Shown here one piece after another: positions 44,350 to 52,670 of a stretch of 64,000 nucleotides of DNA (the first letter of the stretch is position 1; each line of letters begins with the position of its first letter). The notes beneath the pieces are model-generated. The model had not been told where the DNA came from. It ran no database searches and saw only the letters and a program-made list of their open reading frames with translations. Source of the stretch: Pseudorhodoplanes sp049324435 (lineage in GTDB: Bacteria; Pseudomonadota; Alphaproteobacteria; Rhizobiales; Xanthobacteraceae); the NCBI GenBank assembly GCA_049324435.1, contig JBMOOQ010000006.1, positions 39,498 through 103,497 on the forward strand, read 5' to 3'. A program made the translations under genes and the position numbers.

Positions 44350-44752
44350 CGCTGTCGTGTCCGATTGTCCGCGGTGCCCGCGGCTTGTCGCTAATCATGC
44401 GCTGCCTGCATTGGCGCGCACCTTGATGCCCGGGCTTTCGCGGCCCCTTTGGCCGCATTTCCAACTGTCAGTCAACTGTTACACCGGCGTCGCCACCGGT
44501 TATTTCAGGGTGCGCCACTATGAGCGCTGGCACCCGGCTCCGCCCGCTCGATTCCAGAGCGCGAGATGGTCAAATAAGTTGCTGATTATACAAACATTTT
44601 TTCTTTACGGAAGTGCTTTCTGGCCGGTGTTTTAAGCTTGACCCGGAGTGACAAGAAGATTTGACTAATCTGTCGTTAAGTCCATTGAACAATGGTCTCA
44701 TGAAGGGCGTTGTTCGAAGTCCTCATCCTCCTCCCGCCAGAGAACTCAACCG
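44350..44752. other. Divergent region between ppsR and cycA
   Basis: About 400 bp without a gene. It holds one PpsR-type operator (44466-44483), an AT-rich stretch (44570-44640) suited to promoter melting, and a CCATTG-AA-CAATGG palindrome (44682-44695) 57 bp before the cycA start. Confidence 0.6.
44466..44483. promoter_or_regulatory. PpsR/CrtJ site upstream of ppsR and cycA
   Basis: TGT-N12-ACA matched exactly, though the interior (CAGTCAACTGTT) is less AT-rich than in the other operators and is not close to the ATGs (about 120 bp from ppsR, 270 bp from cycA). If real, it would give PpsR autoregulation. Confidence is lower because an isolated 6-base match can arise by chance. Confidence 0.5.
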
Positions 44753-45190
44753 ATGAAGAAGCAGTGCATCGCGATCGCCGCCGCCGCAACTCTTGCGTTG
44801 CTGACCGGAAACCAGAGCGCCTCGGCCCAGGACGCGGCTGCGGGCGAAATCGTGTTCAAGAAGTGCATGACGTGCCACCGGATCGGCGAGGGTGCGAAGA
44901 ACGCCGTCGGGCCGGAGCAGAACGGCCTTATCGGGCGCCAAGCCGGTACTGTGCCCGGTTTCGCCTATTCGCCGTTGAACAAGGCCGCCGGTGAGGCCGG
45001 ATTGATCTGGAACGAGGATACGGTTTTTGCGTATCTGGCCGACCCCAACACTTTCCTGATCAACTTTCTGAAGGAAAAGGGAAAGCCCGAGCTCGCCAAG
45101 GGCTCGACCAAGATGGCCTTCAAGCTCCCGAGCGAAAAGGAGCGCAAGGACGTCATTGCCTATCTGAAGAAATTCTCGCCAGGCAAGTAG
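44753..45190 (+). CDS. cycA: Soluble cytochrome c2
   Basis: 145-aa periplasmic electron carrier that re-reduces the reaction-centre special pair. Signal peptide ends near residue 25 (SASA); haem attachment CMTCH with cysteines 38 and 41 and His 42; axial Met121 in GSTKMAFKLP. Size and the GLIGRQAGTVPGFAYSPLN motif fit class I c2. Placement in the PGC without pufC agrees with c2 as direct donor. Its 3' end is 3 bp from the convergent hemA end. Confidence 0.94.
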   Translation: MKKQCIAIAAAATLALLTGNQSASAQDAAAGEIVFKKCMTCHRIGEGAKNAVGPEQNGLIGRQAGTVPGFAYSPLNKAAGEAGLIWNEDTVFAYLADPNTFLINFLKEKGKPELAKGSTKMAFKLPSEKERKDVIAYLKKFSPGK

Positions 45191-45193
45191 CGA

Positions 45194-46408
45194 TCAGGCT
45201 GCGCGCTGCAGCCCGATCTCCGACCAGATCTGCGACAAAGACGCGATCAGGTGGTCAATGTCGTCGTCGCTGTGCAGCGGCGACGGCGTAATGCGAAGCC
45301 GTTCGGTTCCGCGCGGTACGGTCGGATAGTTGATCGGCTGGACATAAACGCCGTACTGGGTGAGCAGCCGGTCGCTGATCTGCTTGCAGAGCACCGGATC
45401 GCAGACCATGACCGGCACAATATGGCTGTCATTGTCGAGATGCGGAATGCCGGCGAGATCGAGCCGCCGCCGCACGGACGCTACGCGGTCGCGCTGCAAT
45501 TCACGTTCGGACCGGCTGTGTTTGAGATGCCGGATGCTGGCCGTCGCTGCCGCCGCAACGCCCGGCGGCAACGCCGTGGTGAAGATAAATCCGGATGCAT
45601 AGCTGCGCACGAAATCGCAGAGAGCATCAGATGCCGCGATATAGCCTCCGATCACCCCGAAGGCCTTGGCGAGCGTACCTTCGATAACCGTGAGCCGGTC
45701 ACTCAGGCCCTCTCGCTCCGCAATACCGCCGCCGCGCGGCCCGTACATGCCCACGGCGTGAACTTCATCGAGATAAGTCATCGCGCCGTGAGCGTCGGCA
45801 ACGTCGCATAATTCCGCGATCGGAGCGATGTCGCCGTCCATGGAATAGACCGACTCGAAGGCCACCAGTTTCGGGCGGCGCCGGTCAATGGTCAGAAGCT
45901 TCCGATGCAGATCCTCCGGATCGTTGTGGCGGAAAATGATGCGTTCGGCGCCCGAATGGCGGATGCCTTCGATCATCGAGGCGTGGTTGCCGGCGTCAGA
46001 CAGGACAACGCAGTCCGGTAGCCGGGAGGCGAGTGTGGAAAGGCTGGCCCAGTTGGAGACATAGCCGGAAGTGAATAGGAGCGCGGCCTCCTTACCGTGC
46101 AGATCGGCTAGTTCCCGTTCCAGCAGGACATGATAATGATTAGTGCCGGAGATATTGCGCGTGCCGCCAGCGCCCGCGCCGCACCGGTCGACCGCTTCAT
46201 GCATGGCAGCAATCACGTCGGGATGTTGCCCCATGCCCAGATAGTCGTTCGAACACCAGACCGTCACATCGCCGCGTTTGCCATTTTCGCCGTGATGGGT
46301 TGCCCTCGGGAACGCGCCTGCCTGGCGTTCGAGATCGGCAAAAATCCTGTATCGCCCCTCTCGGCGCAGCGCATCGAGCTGGCTTTTGAAGAACGCTTCG
46401 TAGTTCAT
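45194..46408 (-). CDS. hemA: 5-aminolevulinate synthase (photosynthesis-linked)
   Basis: 404-aa PLP enzyme condensing glycine with succinyl-CoA to ALA. The PLP lysine is K248 in EGTLAKAFG, and the glycine-rich GGTRNISGTNHYH stretch is intact. ATG 46408 (MNYEAFFKSQLD) has GGAGGGG upstream and overlaps the puhE stop (ATGA); the frame to 46453 is an extension inside puhE. Last gene of the 14-gene bchF-hemA operon, so precursor supply is tied to PGC expression. A housekeeping ALA synthase is likely elsewhere (inference). Confidence 0.96.
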   Translation of the reverse strand: MNYEAFFKSQLDALRREGRYRIFADLERQAGAFPRATHHGENGKRGDVTVWCSNDYLGMGQHPDVIAAMHEAVDRCGAGAGGTRNISGTNHYHVLLERELADLHGKEAALLFTSGYVSNWASLSTLASRLPDCVVLSDAGNHASMIEGIRHSGAERIIFRHNDPEDLHRKLLTIDRRRPKLVAFESVYSMDGDIAPIAELCDVADAHGAMTYLDEVHAVGMYGPRGGGIAEREGLSDRLTVIEGTLAKAFGVIGGYIAASDALCDFVRSYASGFIFTTALPPGVAAAATASIRHLKHSRSERELQRDRVASVRRRLDLAGIPHLDNDSHIVPVMVCDPVLCKQISDRLLTQYGVYVQPINYPTVPRGTERLRITPSPLHSDDDIDHLIASLSQIWSEIGLQRAA

Positions 46409-47256
46409 AGTCCCCTCCGGGCAATTGATGTTCGGACTTTTGGTCCCTGGCACAAGGATGAGGGCTCGATCGCTGTCCGTGCGGTCGTGTGCGTGGAGCC
46501 GTCGCGCGACCTGCGCCAGTTCCAGAGATTCATTACTGGCAAGGGGATCAGCATGAAGACGTGTTCGAGCGCCGCCAGGGCCAGCAGCGACGCCATCAGC
46601 ATGCTGCCGGTCACGGATAGACCGCTATTCTCGGCTGAAATCGCGATATGCACGCAGTAGCCTGCGGCGAACACTGCCAGAACAATTGAGGCCGGCAACA
46701 ACGGATTTGTCGGACCGCGCCGGAAATGGCTGCGCAGGTGCGAGAGCCGCTCCGGCAGCAGCTCGTCATGGAGATTGGGAACGCCGAGAAACAGATTGAG
46801 CTTTGCGCTGAGACGCAACAGCCAGAGAATGGCGAAGGTCCAGATCGCTATGCGGTTTGGCGCGCCATAGCTCACAGCAAAGATGGCAGCGCCCGCCAAC
46901 ACAAGCGCCAGCTCATGATGGATGATGGCCGCAATGGCATGCGACATCCGCTTCCATCCGGCGGTGCCGGGCAAGGCCTCCGACCGGTCTTGGCCGAGGA
47001 TCGCTCCGGTGAGAAAGGCAAGTTCGATGAAGGCCCAGACCACGATCGCCGATGTAAAGGCAAGATAGGCGCTGGCAGTCGTTGTCGACCGCGCCGTCAG
47101 CGCGATGATCGCGATGGCCACAATGCCGAGCGCAGCGCTGACGGCGAGGCTGACGGTATAGGTTCGCGCTGGCAGTCGTGCCAGATAGAGCACAATCCCC
47201 GTGCCGAACCACCACACGAGCAGCGCGTATAGCGCGGGGATTGTGAGTTCGAACAT
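46405..47256 (-). CDS. puhE: PuhE, photosynthetic complex putative assembly protein
   Basis: 283-aa membrane protein of the PuhE/DUF3623 family with about seven spans, conserved in purple-bacterial clusters and reported to affect BChl production or reaction-centre assembly. Visible: LYALLVWWFGTGIVLYLARLP at the start, HHELALVLAG, and NLFLGVPNLHDELLPERLSHLRSHFRR. ATG 47256 (MFELTIPALY) starts 7 bp after the acsF stop; longer frames only overlap acsF. Confidence 0.92.
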   Translation of the reverse strand: MFELTIPALYALLVWWFGTGIVLYLARLPARTYTVSLAVSAALGIVAIAIIALTARSTTTASAYLAFTSAIVVWAFIELAFLTGAILGQDRSEALPGTAGWKRMSHAIAAIIHHELALVLAGAAIFAVSYGAPNRIAIWTFAILWLLRLSAKLNLFLGVPNLHDELLPERLSHLRSHFRRGPTNPLLPASIVLAVFAAGYCVHIAISAENSGLSVTGSMLMASLLALAALEHVFMLIPLPVMNLWNWRRSRDGSTHTTARTAIEPSSLCQGPKVRTSIARRGL

Positions 47257-47263
47257 TGTCAGG

Positions 47264-48328
47264 TCACCAGGCCGGCTGGAGCCGGACCTCCTGCGGCAGT
47301 TCGTTGCGTTTTGCAGGCAACAGGAACAGCCGCGCAAAAACGCCGATTGCGGCGAGTCCCAGGCCGGCCCGCTTCAGCGCGCCGATCGCGCCGCCGCGCT
47401 TTTGCGCTGCGATACTCGCCTCGGTGATACGCCACAAGCGGTCGAGACCGGTTTTGAACGCCGGATGATCGATATCGAGAATGATCGGGAAGACCTGGCG
47501 CGAAATCTCGTTCGTGATCCGGAACACACGGAAGTCGTAGTCGTCCGGAGTCATGCCGATGGCCTTGTGGAAAGCCGGCCGCATGTGATCGCGAACATAC
47601 ATGGTCGCGTATACCGCAAGCAGGAAGAATCGGATCCACAGTCTGTTGATCCCGCTCGTCAGTTTGGGGTCGGCGCGCATCAGGAGTGCGAAGGCCTCTC
47701 CATGCCGAAACTCGTCATTGCACCACTTCTCGAACCACTTGAAGATCGGGTGGAAGCGCCGGTCCGGGTGACGTTCGAGCTGCCGGTATATGGTAATGTA
47801 GCGTGCATACCCGATCTTCTCGGAGAGATACGTCGCGTAGAAGATGAATTTCGGCCGGAAGTACGTGTACTTCTTCGCGCGCGTCAGAAAGCCGAGATCA
47901 ACGCCGATGCCAAAATCCTTCAGCGAGTCGTTGATGAAGCCCGCGTGACGGGATTCGTCCCGGCTCATGTAGCGGAACAATTCGCGGATATCCGGATTTT
48001 TGATGCTGCGCTTGATCTCGGCATAGAGCACGCAGCCTGAAAACTCCGCGGTCAGCGAGGACACGAGGAAATCGACGAATTCCTTGCGCAGATCCTCGGG
48101 CAGCGAGTCCAGATCCATCTTGAACTCCTCGGTGCGCTGAAAGTGGCCCTTGTTGTGGTCGCGCCGGAGTTCGTCGATCATCAAATCCCATTCCTTGCGG
48201 ACCGTTGAAACGTCGAGCGCGTCCATCGCGGCATGGTCGGTTGTATAAAAGCGCGGGCTCAGAATGGTGTCTTCCTGCGCGGCTCGGGTGCTGGCGTTCG
48301 GCGCGCCGCCGCCTTCCATCGGGATCAT
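47264..48328 (-). CDS. acsF: Aerobic Mg-protoporphyrin IX monomethyl ester cyclase AcsF
   Basis: 354-aa di-iron enzyme closing ring E with O2. The iron-ligand pairs are seen as EFSGCVLYAEIK, SRDESRHAGFIND and CNDEFRHGEAFA. Only this oxygen-dependent cyclase is in the window; no BchE is visible, so anoxygenic growth would need a BchE from elsewhere. ATG overlaps the stop of the small upstream gene (probable BciE). Confidence 0.96.
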   Translation of the reverse strand: MIPMEGGGAPNASTRAAQEDTILSPRFYTTDHAAMDALDVSTVRKEWDLMIDELRRDHNKGHFQRTEEFKMDLDSLPEDLRKEFVDFLVSSLTAEFSGCVLYAEIKRSIKNPDIRELFRYMSRDESRHAGFINDSLKDFGIGVDLGFLTRAKKYTYFRPKFIFYATYLSEKIGYARYITIYRQLERHPDRRFHPIFKWFEKWCNDEFRHGEAFALLMRADPKLTSGINRLWIRFFLLAVYATMYVRDHMRPAFHKAIGMTPDDYDFRVFRITNEISRQVFPIILDIDHPAFKTGLDRLWRITEASIAAQKRGGAIGALKRAGLGLAAIGVFARLFLLPAKRNELPQEVRLQPAW

Positions 48329-48615
48329 GATGCTCTTCCTTCCGAGAAGCCGACTTCGTAAAGTTCGGTGAGTTCGAGATAGCCTTCGATGGTCGCTTTC
48401 AGCCGGTCAATCGGCCGGGCGCGCGTGACGGTGGCATGACAGTGCGCTACGACCTTTTCGCCGAACGGAACATGGGTCGGTGCGCCGTGAACGATGACTT
48501 CGTCGCCCGGACCGACCTCGTATCCATCGAGGGTCACATGGGCGTGAAGGGTCTCGGCACTGTTTTCGATTTCGACCGTGCATGGCACGTTCAATATTCG
48601 GCTGCTCGCTCTCAT
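48325..48615 (-). CDS. bciE: Probable AcsF partner BciE
   Basis: 96-aa soluble protein with IENSAETLHAHVTLDG, GDEVIVHGAPTHVPFGEK and the end LELTELYEVGFSEGRAS. Small proteins of this kind occur in alphaproteobacterial PGCs between puhC and acsF; one was shown in Rhodobacter sphaeroides to be required for the AcsF cyclase and named BciE. Identification is by length, position and ending, from memory. GAGGAG precedes the ATG, and both ends overlap the neighbours (ATGA), which favours stoichiometric synthesis with AcsF. Confidence 0.72.
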   Translation of the reverse strand: MRASSRILNVPCTVEIENSAETLHAHVTLDGYEVGPGDEVIVHGAPTHVPFGEKVVAHCHATVTRARPIDRLKATIEGYLELTELYEVGFSEGRAS

Positions 48616-49082
48616 TGCGTCGTCTCCTCAACGTTCATGAGTCTTGCAAAAGATGCCGCGTTCACGGCGCCGAACGCGCCGAGATCGACGCGGCGGCCGG
48701 TGGCGGGGTCTTCGACCGACAATCTGCCGTCGGCCCAACGGGTCAGTCGGAAGGGAATATTCCGGTCTTGCTCCTGACGAATGCGTTCGCGCGCCAGCCC
48801 TCGCAGCACAATACGGACGAAGCCGTCATGTCCGGGCGGCAGCACCTCAACGATGCGGCCATCGTCTGCTGCGATCACATTGACGCCGCCGTCAGCGCGA
48901 TCGACGAAGCGCAACTCTCGGATGGTGACAGCATCGGTATCCGCAACTCGCGTCACGCCGATTCCGCCGAGCCGCGCGGCCGTGGCCGCCGCAACCGCGA
49001 AACAGACAACCGCAACCGCTCCGAAAAGAGCACCGCGTGGAAATCGGCGAGTTGCGGTTTGCGGCATCGCGCTCTCCCTCAT
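48612..49082 (-). CDS. puhC: PuhC, reaction-centre / LH1 assembly protein
   Basis: 156-aa protein with one N-terminal span (about residues 18-36, FGAVAVVCFAVAAATA) and a periplasmic beta-rich domain (IRELRFVDRADGGVNVIAADDGR, VEVLPPGHDGFVRIVLRGLARER). PuhC is needed for proper LH1-RC levels. ATG 49082 overlaps the puhB stop. The long upstream frame is a puhB/puhA shadow. Confidence 0.9.
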   Translation of the reverse strand: MRESAMPQTATRRFPRGALFGAVAVVCFAVAAATAARLGGIGVTRVADTDAVTIRELRFVDRADGGVNVIAADDGRIVEVLPPGHDGFVRIVLRGLARERIRQEQDRNIPFRLTRWADGRLSVEDPATGRRVDLGAFGAVNAASFARLMNVEETTQ

Positions 49083-49747
49083 GCGGCAGCGGCGGCTGGT
49101 GTTGCGCTTGCGTCTTCGATCGGGGTTCGCACAGGGACCGGCATGGCGACGGCGCCATCGGGCGATGTTTCCGCGAAGGCGTTCAGCGCCTGGGCCACAA
49201 CCCGTGCAGTCTTCAGGCCGTCCGGCAAGCCGCGCAGCATCGGTTGCGGACGATTGATCCGCCAGGGCCGCGCAAACGGCCACAGATGCAGGTATGAGAT
49301 GCGGCCATAGCCCGAGAGCGATAGTGGAATGTCGGCTGTTCCATCCTTGTGCAATCGCATCGACGCCGATTCGATCGCGCAATAGGGCAGGTTGAGACAC
49401 CAGGGCAGGGCCACGCCGTAACGCATCACCGCACGACGGGTGGTGATGGTGAACACGGTCGTGCGCGCATAGAGCCAGGCGAGGAGCGCCGGGATGGCCA
49501 CGGCTGCCAATGCGACAGGCAGGAACCAGACGAGGAATGCCGCCGTATTGGTCGGGGATGAGCCGTCGATCCATCCCGACGCCAGCCGCCAGATCAGGAT
49601 CAGGCTGAAATAGATCGCGATCTTGCGGACATGAAAGACCCGTAAGGCGAGGGCGCGCCAAGACGGCTGTCCTTGCCACAATATCCGTTCGCCGGCCGGC
49701 AATCGTTCCGGCAAACCTTTCACCGGTTCGGTCGCGAACTCGCTCAT
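49079..49747 (-). CDS. puhB: PuhB, reaction-centre assembly protein
   Basis: 222-aa membrane protein with PH-like bDLD domain features: LPAGERILWQGQPSWRALALRVFHVRKIAIYF, spans at about 48-65 and 75-95, and TTVFTITTRRAVMRYGVALP. PuhB dimers help reaction-centre assembly in Rhodobacter capsulatus. ATG 49747 overlaps the puhA stop (ATGA); GTG 49753 is a less likely alternative. Ala/Pro-rich C-terminus. Confidence 0.92.
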   Translation of the reverse strand: MSEFATEPVKGLPERLPAGERILWQGQPSWRALALRVFHVRKIAIYFSLILIWRLASGWIDGSSPTNTAAFLVWFLPVALAAVAIPALLAWLYARTTVFTITTRRAVMRYGVALPWCLNLPYCAIESASMRLHKDGTADIPLSLSGYGRISYLHLWPFARPWRINRPQPMLRGLPDGLKTARVVAQALNAFAETSPDGAVAMPVPVRTPIEDASATPAAAAA

Positions 49748-50514
49748 AGCCACGGCTCCGTACGCTTGGGCGAGGCATAGAGCGTGCCGCCGCCGTAATA
49801 GGCGCAGACCTTGTCTTCCTCGAGCAGAGTGATCTGATCGGGATTCTTGATGCCGGGTACGTCCGCAAACTGGTCGGAGAAAATGGATCGGACGCGGACC
49901 TCCCCGCGCCTGCGGTCGACGCGTGCAAAGTTCGCAGGCAACAGCACGCGCTTCCCGCTCGGAATCTCAACCTCGTAGTAGCGGATGATCACTTCCGACT
50001 TGTCGACCCAGACATCGCGGATCGTGCCGGCGACCGCGCGGTCGGCCGCAATGACGGGCATGCCGCGCGGATCGGGGTCGCCGTTCGCCACAAAGAAGCT
50101 CGGTGCGGCGCGCATCGGCACGATCTTGACGTCACCGTCGACGGTGAGGTCCGGCGTGTCGGCGCGCAGTGCGTAGGAGCCCGGGCCGATCGCATCCAGC
50201 ATCGGGTTGCCGGTAGGCTCGAGTGGAGCGCCGGGCCACGGCGCGACCGGCCTGACATTGTTCAAAGGCGGTTCAGGCCGGGCAGCCGGCGCCATCACCT
50301 CACCGTGCCCGTGTCCAAGGCGGAACACCTTCGGCGAGGGCGGCACTGGAAAGCCCACAACTGAAACACCGCCAGCGCGATCGGACACCAGCGGGTATCC
50401 CTCGCGCTTGTCTTCACGTCGCAGATAGAAGATCAGGCCCGCGAAGAAGACCCAAAAGACATAAAGAACGACCTGTGCGGTGTCGATCGAACCGACGATA
50501 GAGCCCTTGTCCAT
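49744..50514 (-). CDS. puhA: Photosynthetic reaction centre H subunit
   Basis: 256-aa subunit with a single N-terminal span (about residues 12-31, TAQVVLYVFWVFFAGLIFYLRRE) and a cytoplasmic PRC-barrel domain (GTIRDVWVDKSEVIIRYYEVEI, LLPANFARVD, SDQFADVPGI). It caps the LM core and guides protons to QB. 24 bp after lhaA; its own ribosome site is GGAGG 13 bp upstream. Confidence 0.96.
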   Translation of the reverse strand: MDKGSIVGSIDTAQVVLYVFWVFFAGLIFYLRREDKREGYPLVSDRAGGVSVVGFPVPPSPKVFRLGHGHGEVMAPAARPEPPLNNVRPVAPWPGAPLEPTGNPMLDAIGPGSYALRADTPDLTVDGDVKIVPMRAAPSFFVANGDPDPRGMPVIAADRAVAGTIRDVWVDKSEVIIRYYEVEIPSGKRVLLPANFARVDRRRGEVRVRSIFSDQFADVPGIKNPDQITLLEEDKVCAYYGGGTLYASPKRTEPWL

Positions 50515-50538
50515 GGCAAGCCCTCCAGCAAAGTTGCG

Positions 50539-51972
50539 TCAGGTGGGAAGTTCGGCGAGCCCGAACTTCGACTGCGATTGGAAGCGTGAGATATTCGACA
50601 GGCGGATCAGTGGACCGATCGCAATTAGCGTTGCAAACAGCAATGCGATCTCGATCTGATAGACGACGCTGTATCCGGTAGCGGATGAGTTGAGTGCGGT
50701 GCCGAGCGCGCCTTGGGTCGCGAGCGACGAGACGCTGTCGCGGATGGCGCCGCCGGCTGCGATCGCCAGGCCCGCGGCGGTAGCCTGCACACCGCCCCAT
50801 GCACCGATGACAAGACCGGCCGGGTGCCTGTCGGCAATCGACATGGCGGCTATCAGCGTGCCCACGGCAAACAGCCCGCCGCCTAAGCCAATCAATGCAG
50901 TTCCGGCACGGAACAGGGAGATCGATTCCAGAGGCGAGGCGAAAATGACGGCGGAAAACGCCACCACGCCGATCAACGCGCCATTCGCGGCGAGACGATA
51001 TGGATCATGTCCTCGTGACAACAACCGGGCTGCAAGCGCAAAGCCGCACAGCGAGCCTGCCGCCAGCATGGCCGTCAGCATTGTTGTTGCGCCGACGGAC
51101 AGATGCATAATCTCGCCGCCATAGGGCTCAAGCAGGATGTCCTGCATGCTGAACGCAGCAGTACCAAGCCCGACGACCACGAACAGACGCAAGGTCCCCC
51201 GCGTGCGGCTCATGTCCCGCCATGCATCGCGCAAGCTGGTGCGTGGCAGACTGTGCGCCGTGCGGTTCGGATTGCGGGCTTCCTGCTTCCATAGTGCGAT
51301 GAGGTTCAGGACCATGGTCACGACGGCGGCACCCTGGATCACCTGGATCAGCTTGAGCTGCGAAAAGTCCGCCAGCAGGAAGCTGAACGTGATCGCGCTT
51401 GCCACCGTGCCGATCAGCAACATGACGTAAAGGAAAGCGACAATACGTGGCCGCATGTCTGGCGGCGCAAGATCGGTCGCCAGTGCAAGGCCTGCGGTTT
51501 GCACCGTGTGCAGGCCGGCGCCGACCAGCAGGAAAGCGAGTGCGGCGCTGATATGACCGATGATCACCGGCCCGTGAGTGTCGCCCGAAAGGATCAGCAG
51601 CGCGAACGGCATGATCGCGAGGCCGCCGAACTGCAGCAGCGTGCCGATCCAGATATAGGGCACGCGCCGCCAGCCGAGGAACGAACGATGATTGTCGGAG
51701 CGATGCCCGATCAGCGCACGCAGCGGCGCGAAAACCAGGGGGATCGACACCATGAGCGCAACCAGCCAGCTGGCAACGTCAAGTTCGACAATCATGACGC
51801 GGTTAAGCGTGCCGGTCAGAAGGACGGCGGCCATGCCGACCGAGACCTGAAATAGCGCCAGCCGCAACAACCGGCCGAGCGGAAGTTCGCGGCTTCCCAC
51901 ATCGGCAAACGGCAGGAAGCGCGGCCCCAGCGCCACGATCGCACGAACGGCGATGTCGCTTGCGCGCTTCAT
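50539..51972 (-). CDS. lhaA: LhaA, LH1 assembly factor / BCD-family major facilitator
   Basis: 477-aa, twelve-span protein of the BCD/PucC family; PucC relatives transport or insert BChl for antenna assembly, and LhaA serves LH1. Visible: LFQVSVGMAAVLLTGTLNRVMIVEL, RALIGHRSDNHRSFLGWRRVPYIWIGTLLQ and GLALATDLAPPDMRPRIVAFLYVML. ATG overlaps the bchM stop. Confidence 0.94.
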   Translation of the reverse strand: MKRASDIAVRAIVALGPRFLPFADVGSRELPLGRLLRLALFQVSVGMAAVLLTGTLNRVMIVELDVASWLVALMVSIPLVFAPLRALIGHRSDNHRSFLGWRRVPYIWIGTLLQFGGLAIMPFALLILSGDTHGPVIIGHISAALAFLLVGAGLHTVQTAGLALATDLAPPDMRPRIVAFLYVMLLIGTVASAITFSFLLADFSQLKLIQVIQGAAVVTMVLNLIALWKQEARNPNRTAHSLPRTSLRDAWRDMSRTRGTLRLFVVVGLGTAAFSMQDILLEPYGGEIMHLSVGATTMLTAMLAAGSLCGFALAARLLSRGHDPYRLAANGALIGVVAFSAVIFASPLESISLFRAGTALIGLGGGLFAVGTLIAAMSIADRHPAGLVIGAWGGVQATAAGLAIAAGGAIRDSVSSLATQGALGTALNSSATGYSVVYQIEIALLFATLIAIGPLIRLSNISRFQSQSKFGLAELPT

Positions 51973-52670
51973 TGTTTGCGGAGCTCCACCGCTTGCGACG
52001 TATAGAAGCCGTTGACGATGCGCTGCGTCCGGATCACGGACCAGGCGTTCAACGCCGCTTCATTTCCAAGCCGTTCTAGGAGATCGTTTTGCGAAACCGG
52101 CTGAATGGACGGCGCACGCTCCTTGCGCGGGAAAAGCCTGCCGATCGCATGCATTGCGGCCAGCGCCGGTGTGCGGGGTGCAAACGTGAACAGGATCGAT
52201 CCACCGGTCCGTGCCGATAGATTTGCAATCGCGTCCACGCAATCGGATGCACGGTAGTGGATGAGCGAATCCATGGCGACCACGAAATCGAAATCGCCAA
52301 GAGCGGGGTCGAGCATGTCGCCGCTGCGGAAGTCGATTTGTCCGTTGCCGAGATCGGCCGGAGTGCGCTCCTGCGCCAGCCGGATCAGGGTAGGCGCGAC
52401 ATCGATCGCGACAACATTCGCGCCGCGTTTTGCGGCTTCGATTGACAACGCACCGGTGCCACATCCGGCATCGAGCAGGCGCGCACCATGAAGGTCCTGC
52501 GGCAGCCAGGAGAGTAATGTTTCGCGCATGCGGTTGCGGCCGGCGCGAACGGTCGCACGGATCCGGCTGACTGGAGCGTCCGAGGTCAGCCGAGCCCAGG
52601 CATCGACTGCGGTGCGGTCGAAATAGGATTCAAGCTGCGAACGGCGCTCGATATATGTTGCGGTCTGCAT
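51969..52670 (-). CDS. bchM: Mg-protoporphyrin IX methyltransferase BchM
   Basis: 233-aa SAM enzyme methylating the C13 propionate of Mg-protoporphyrin, the substrate of AcsF. Motif I LLDAGCGTGALSIEAAKRG; N-terminal YFDRTAVDAWARLTSDAPVSRIR is characteristic. Start shares one base with the bchL stop. Confidence 0.96.
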   Translation of the reverse strand: MQTATYIERRSQLESYFDRTAVDAWARLTSDAPVSRIRATVRAGRNRMRETLLSWLPQDLHGARLLDAGCGTGALSIEAAKRGANVVAIDVAPTLIRLAQERTPADLGNGQIDFRSGDMLDPALGDFDFVVAMDSLIHYRASDCVDAIANLSARTGGSILFTFAPRTPALAAMHAIGRLFPRKERAPSIQPVSQNDLLERLGNEAALNAWSVIRTQRIVNGFYTSQAVELRKQ

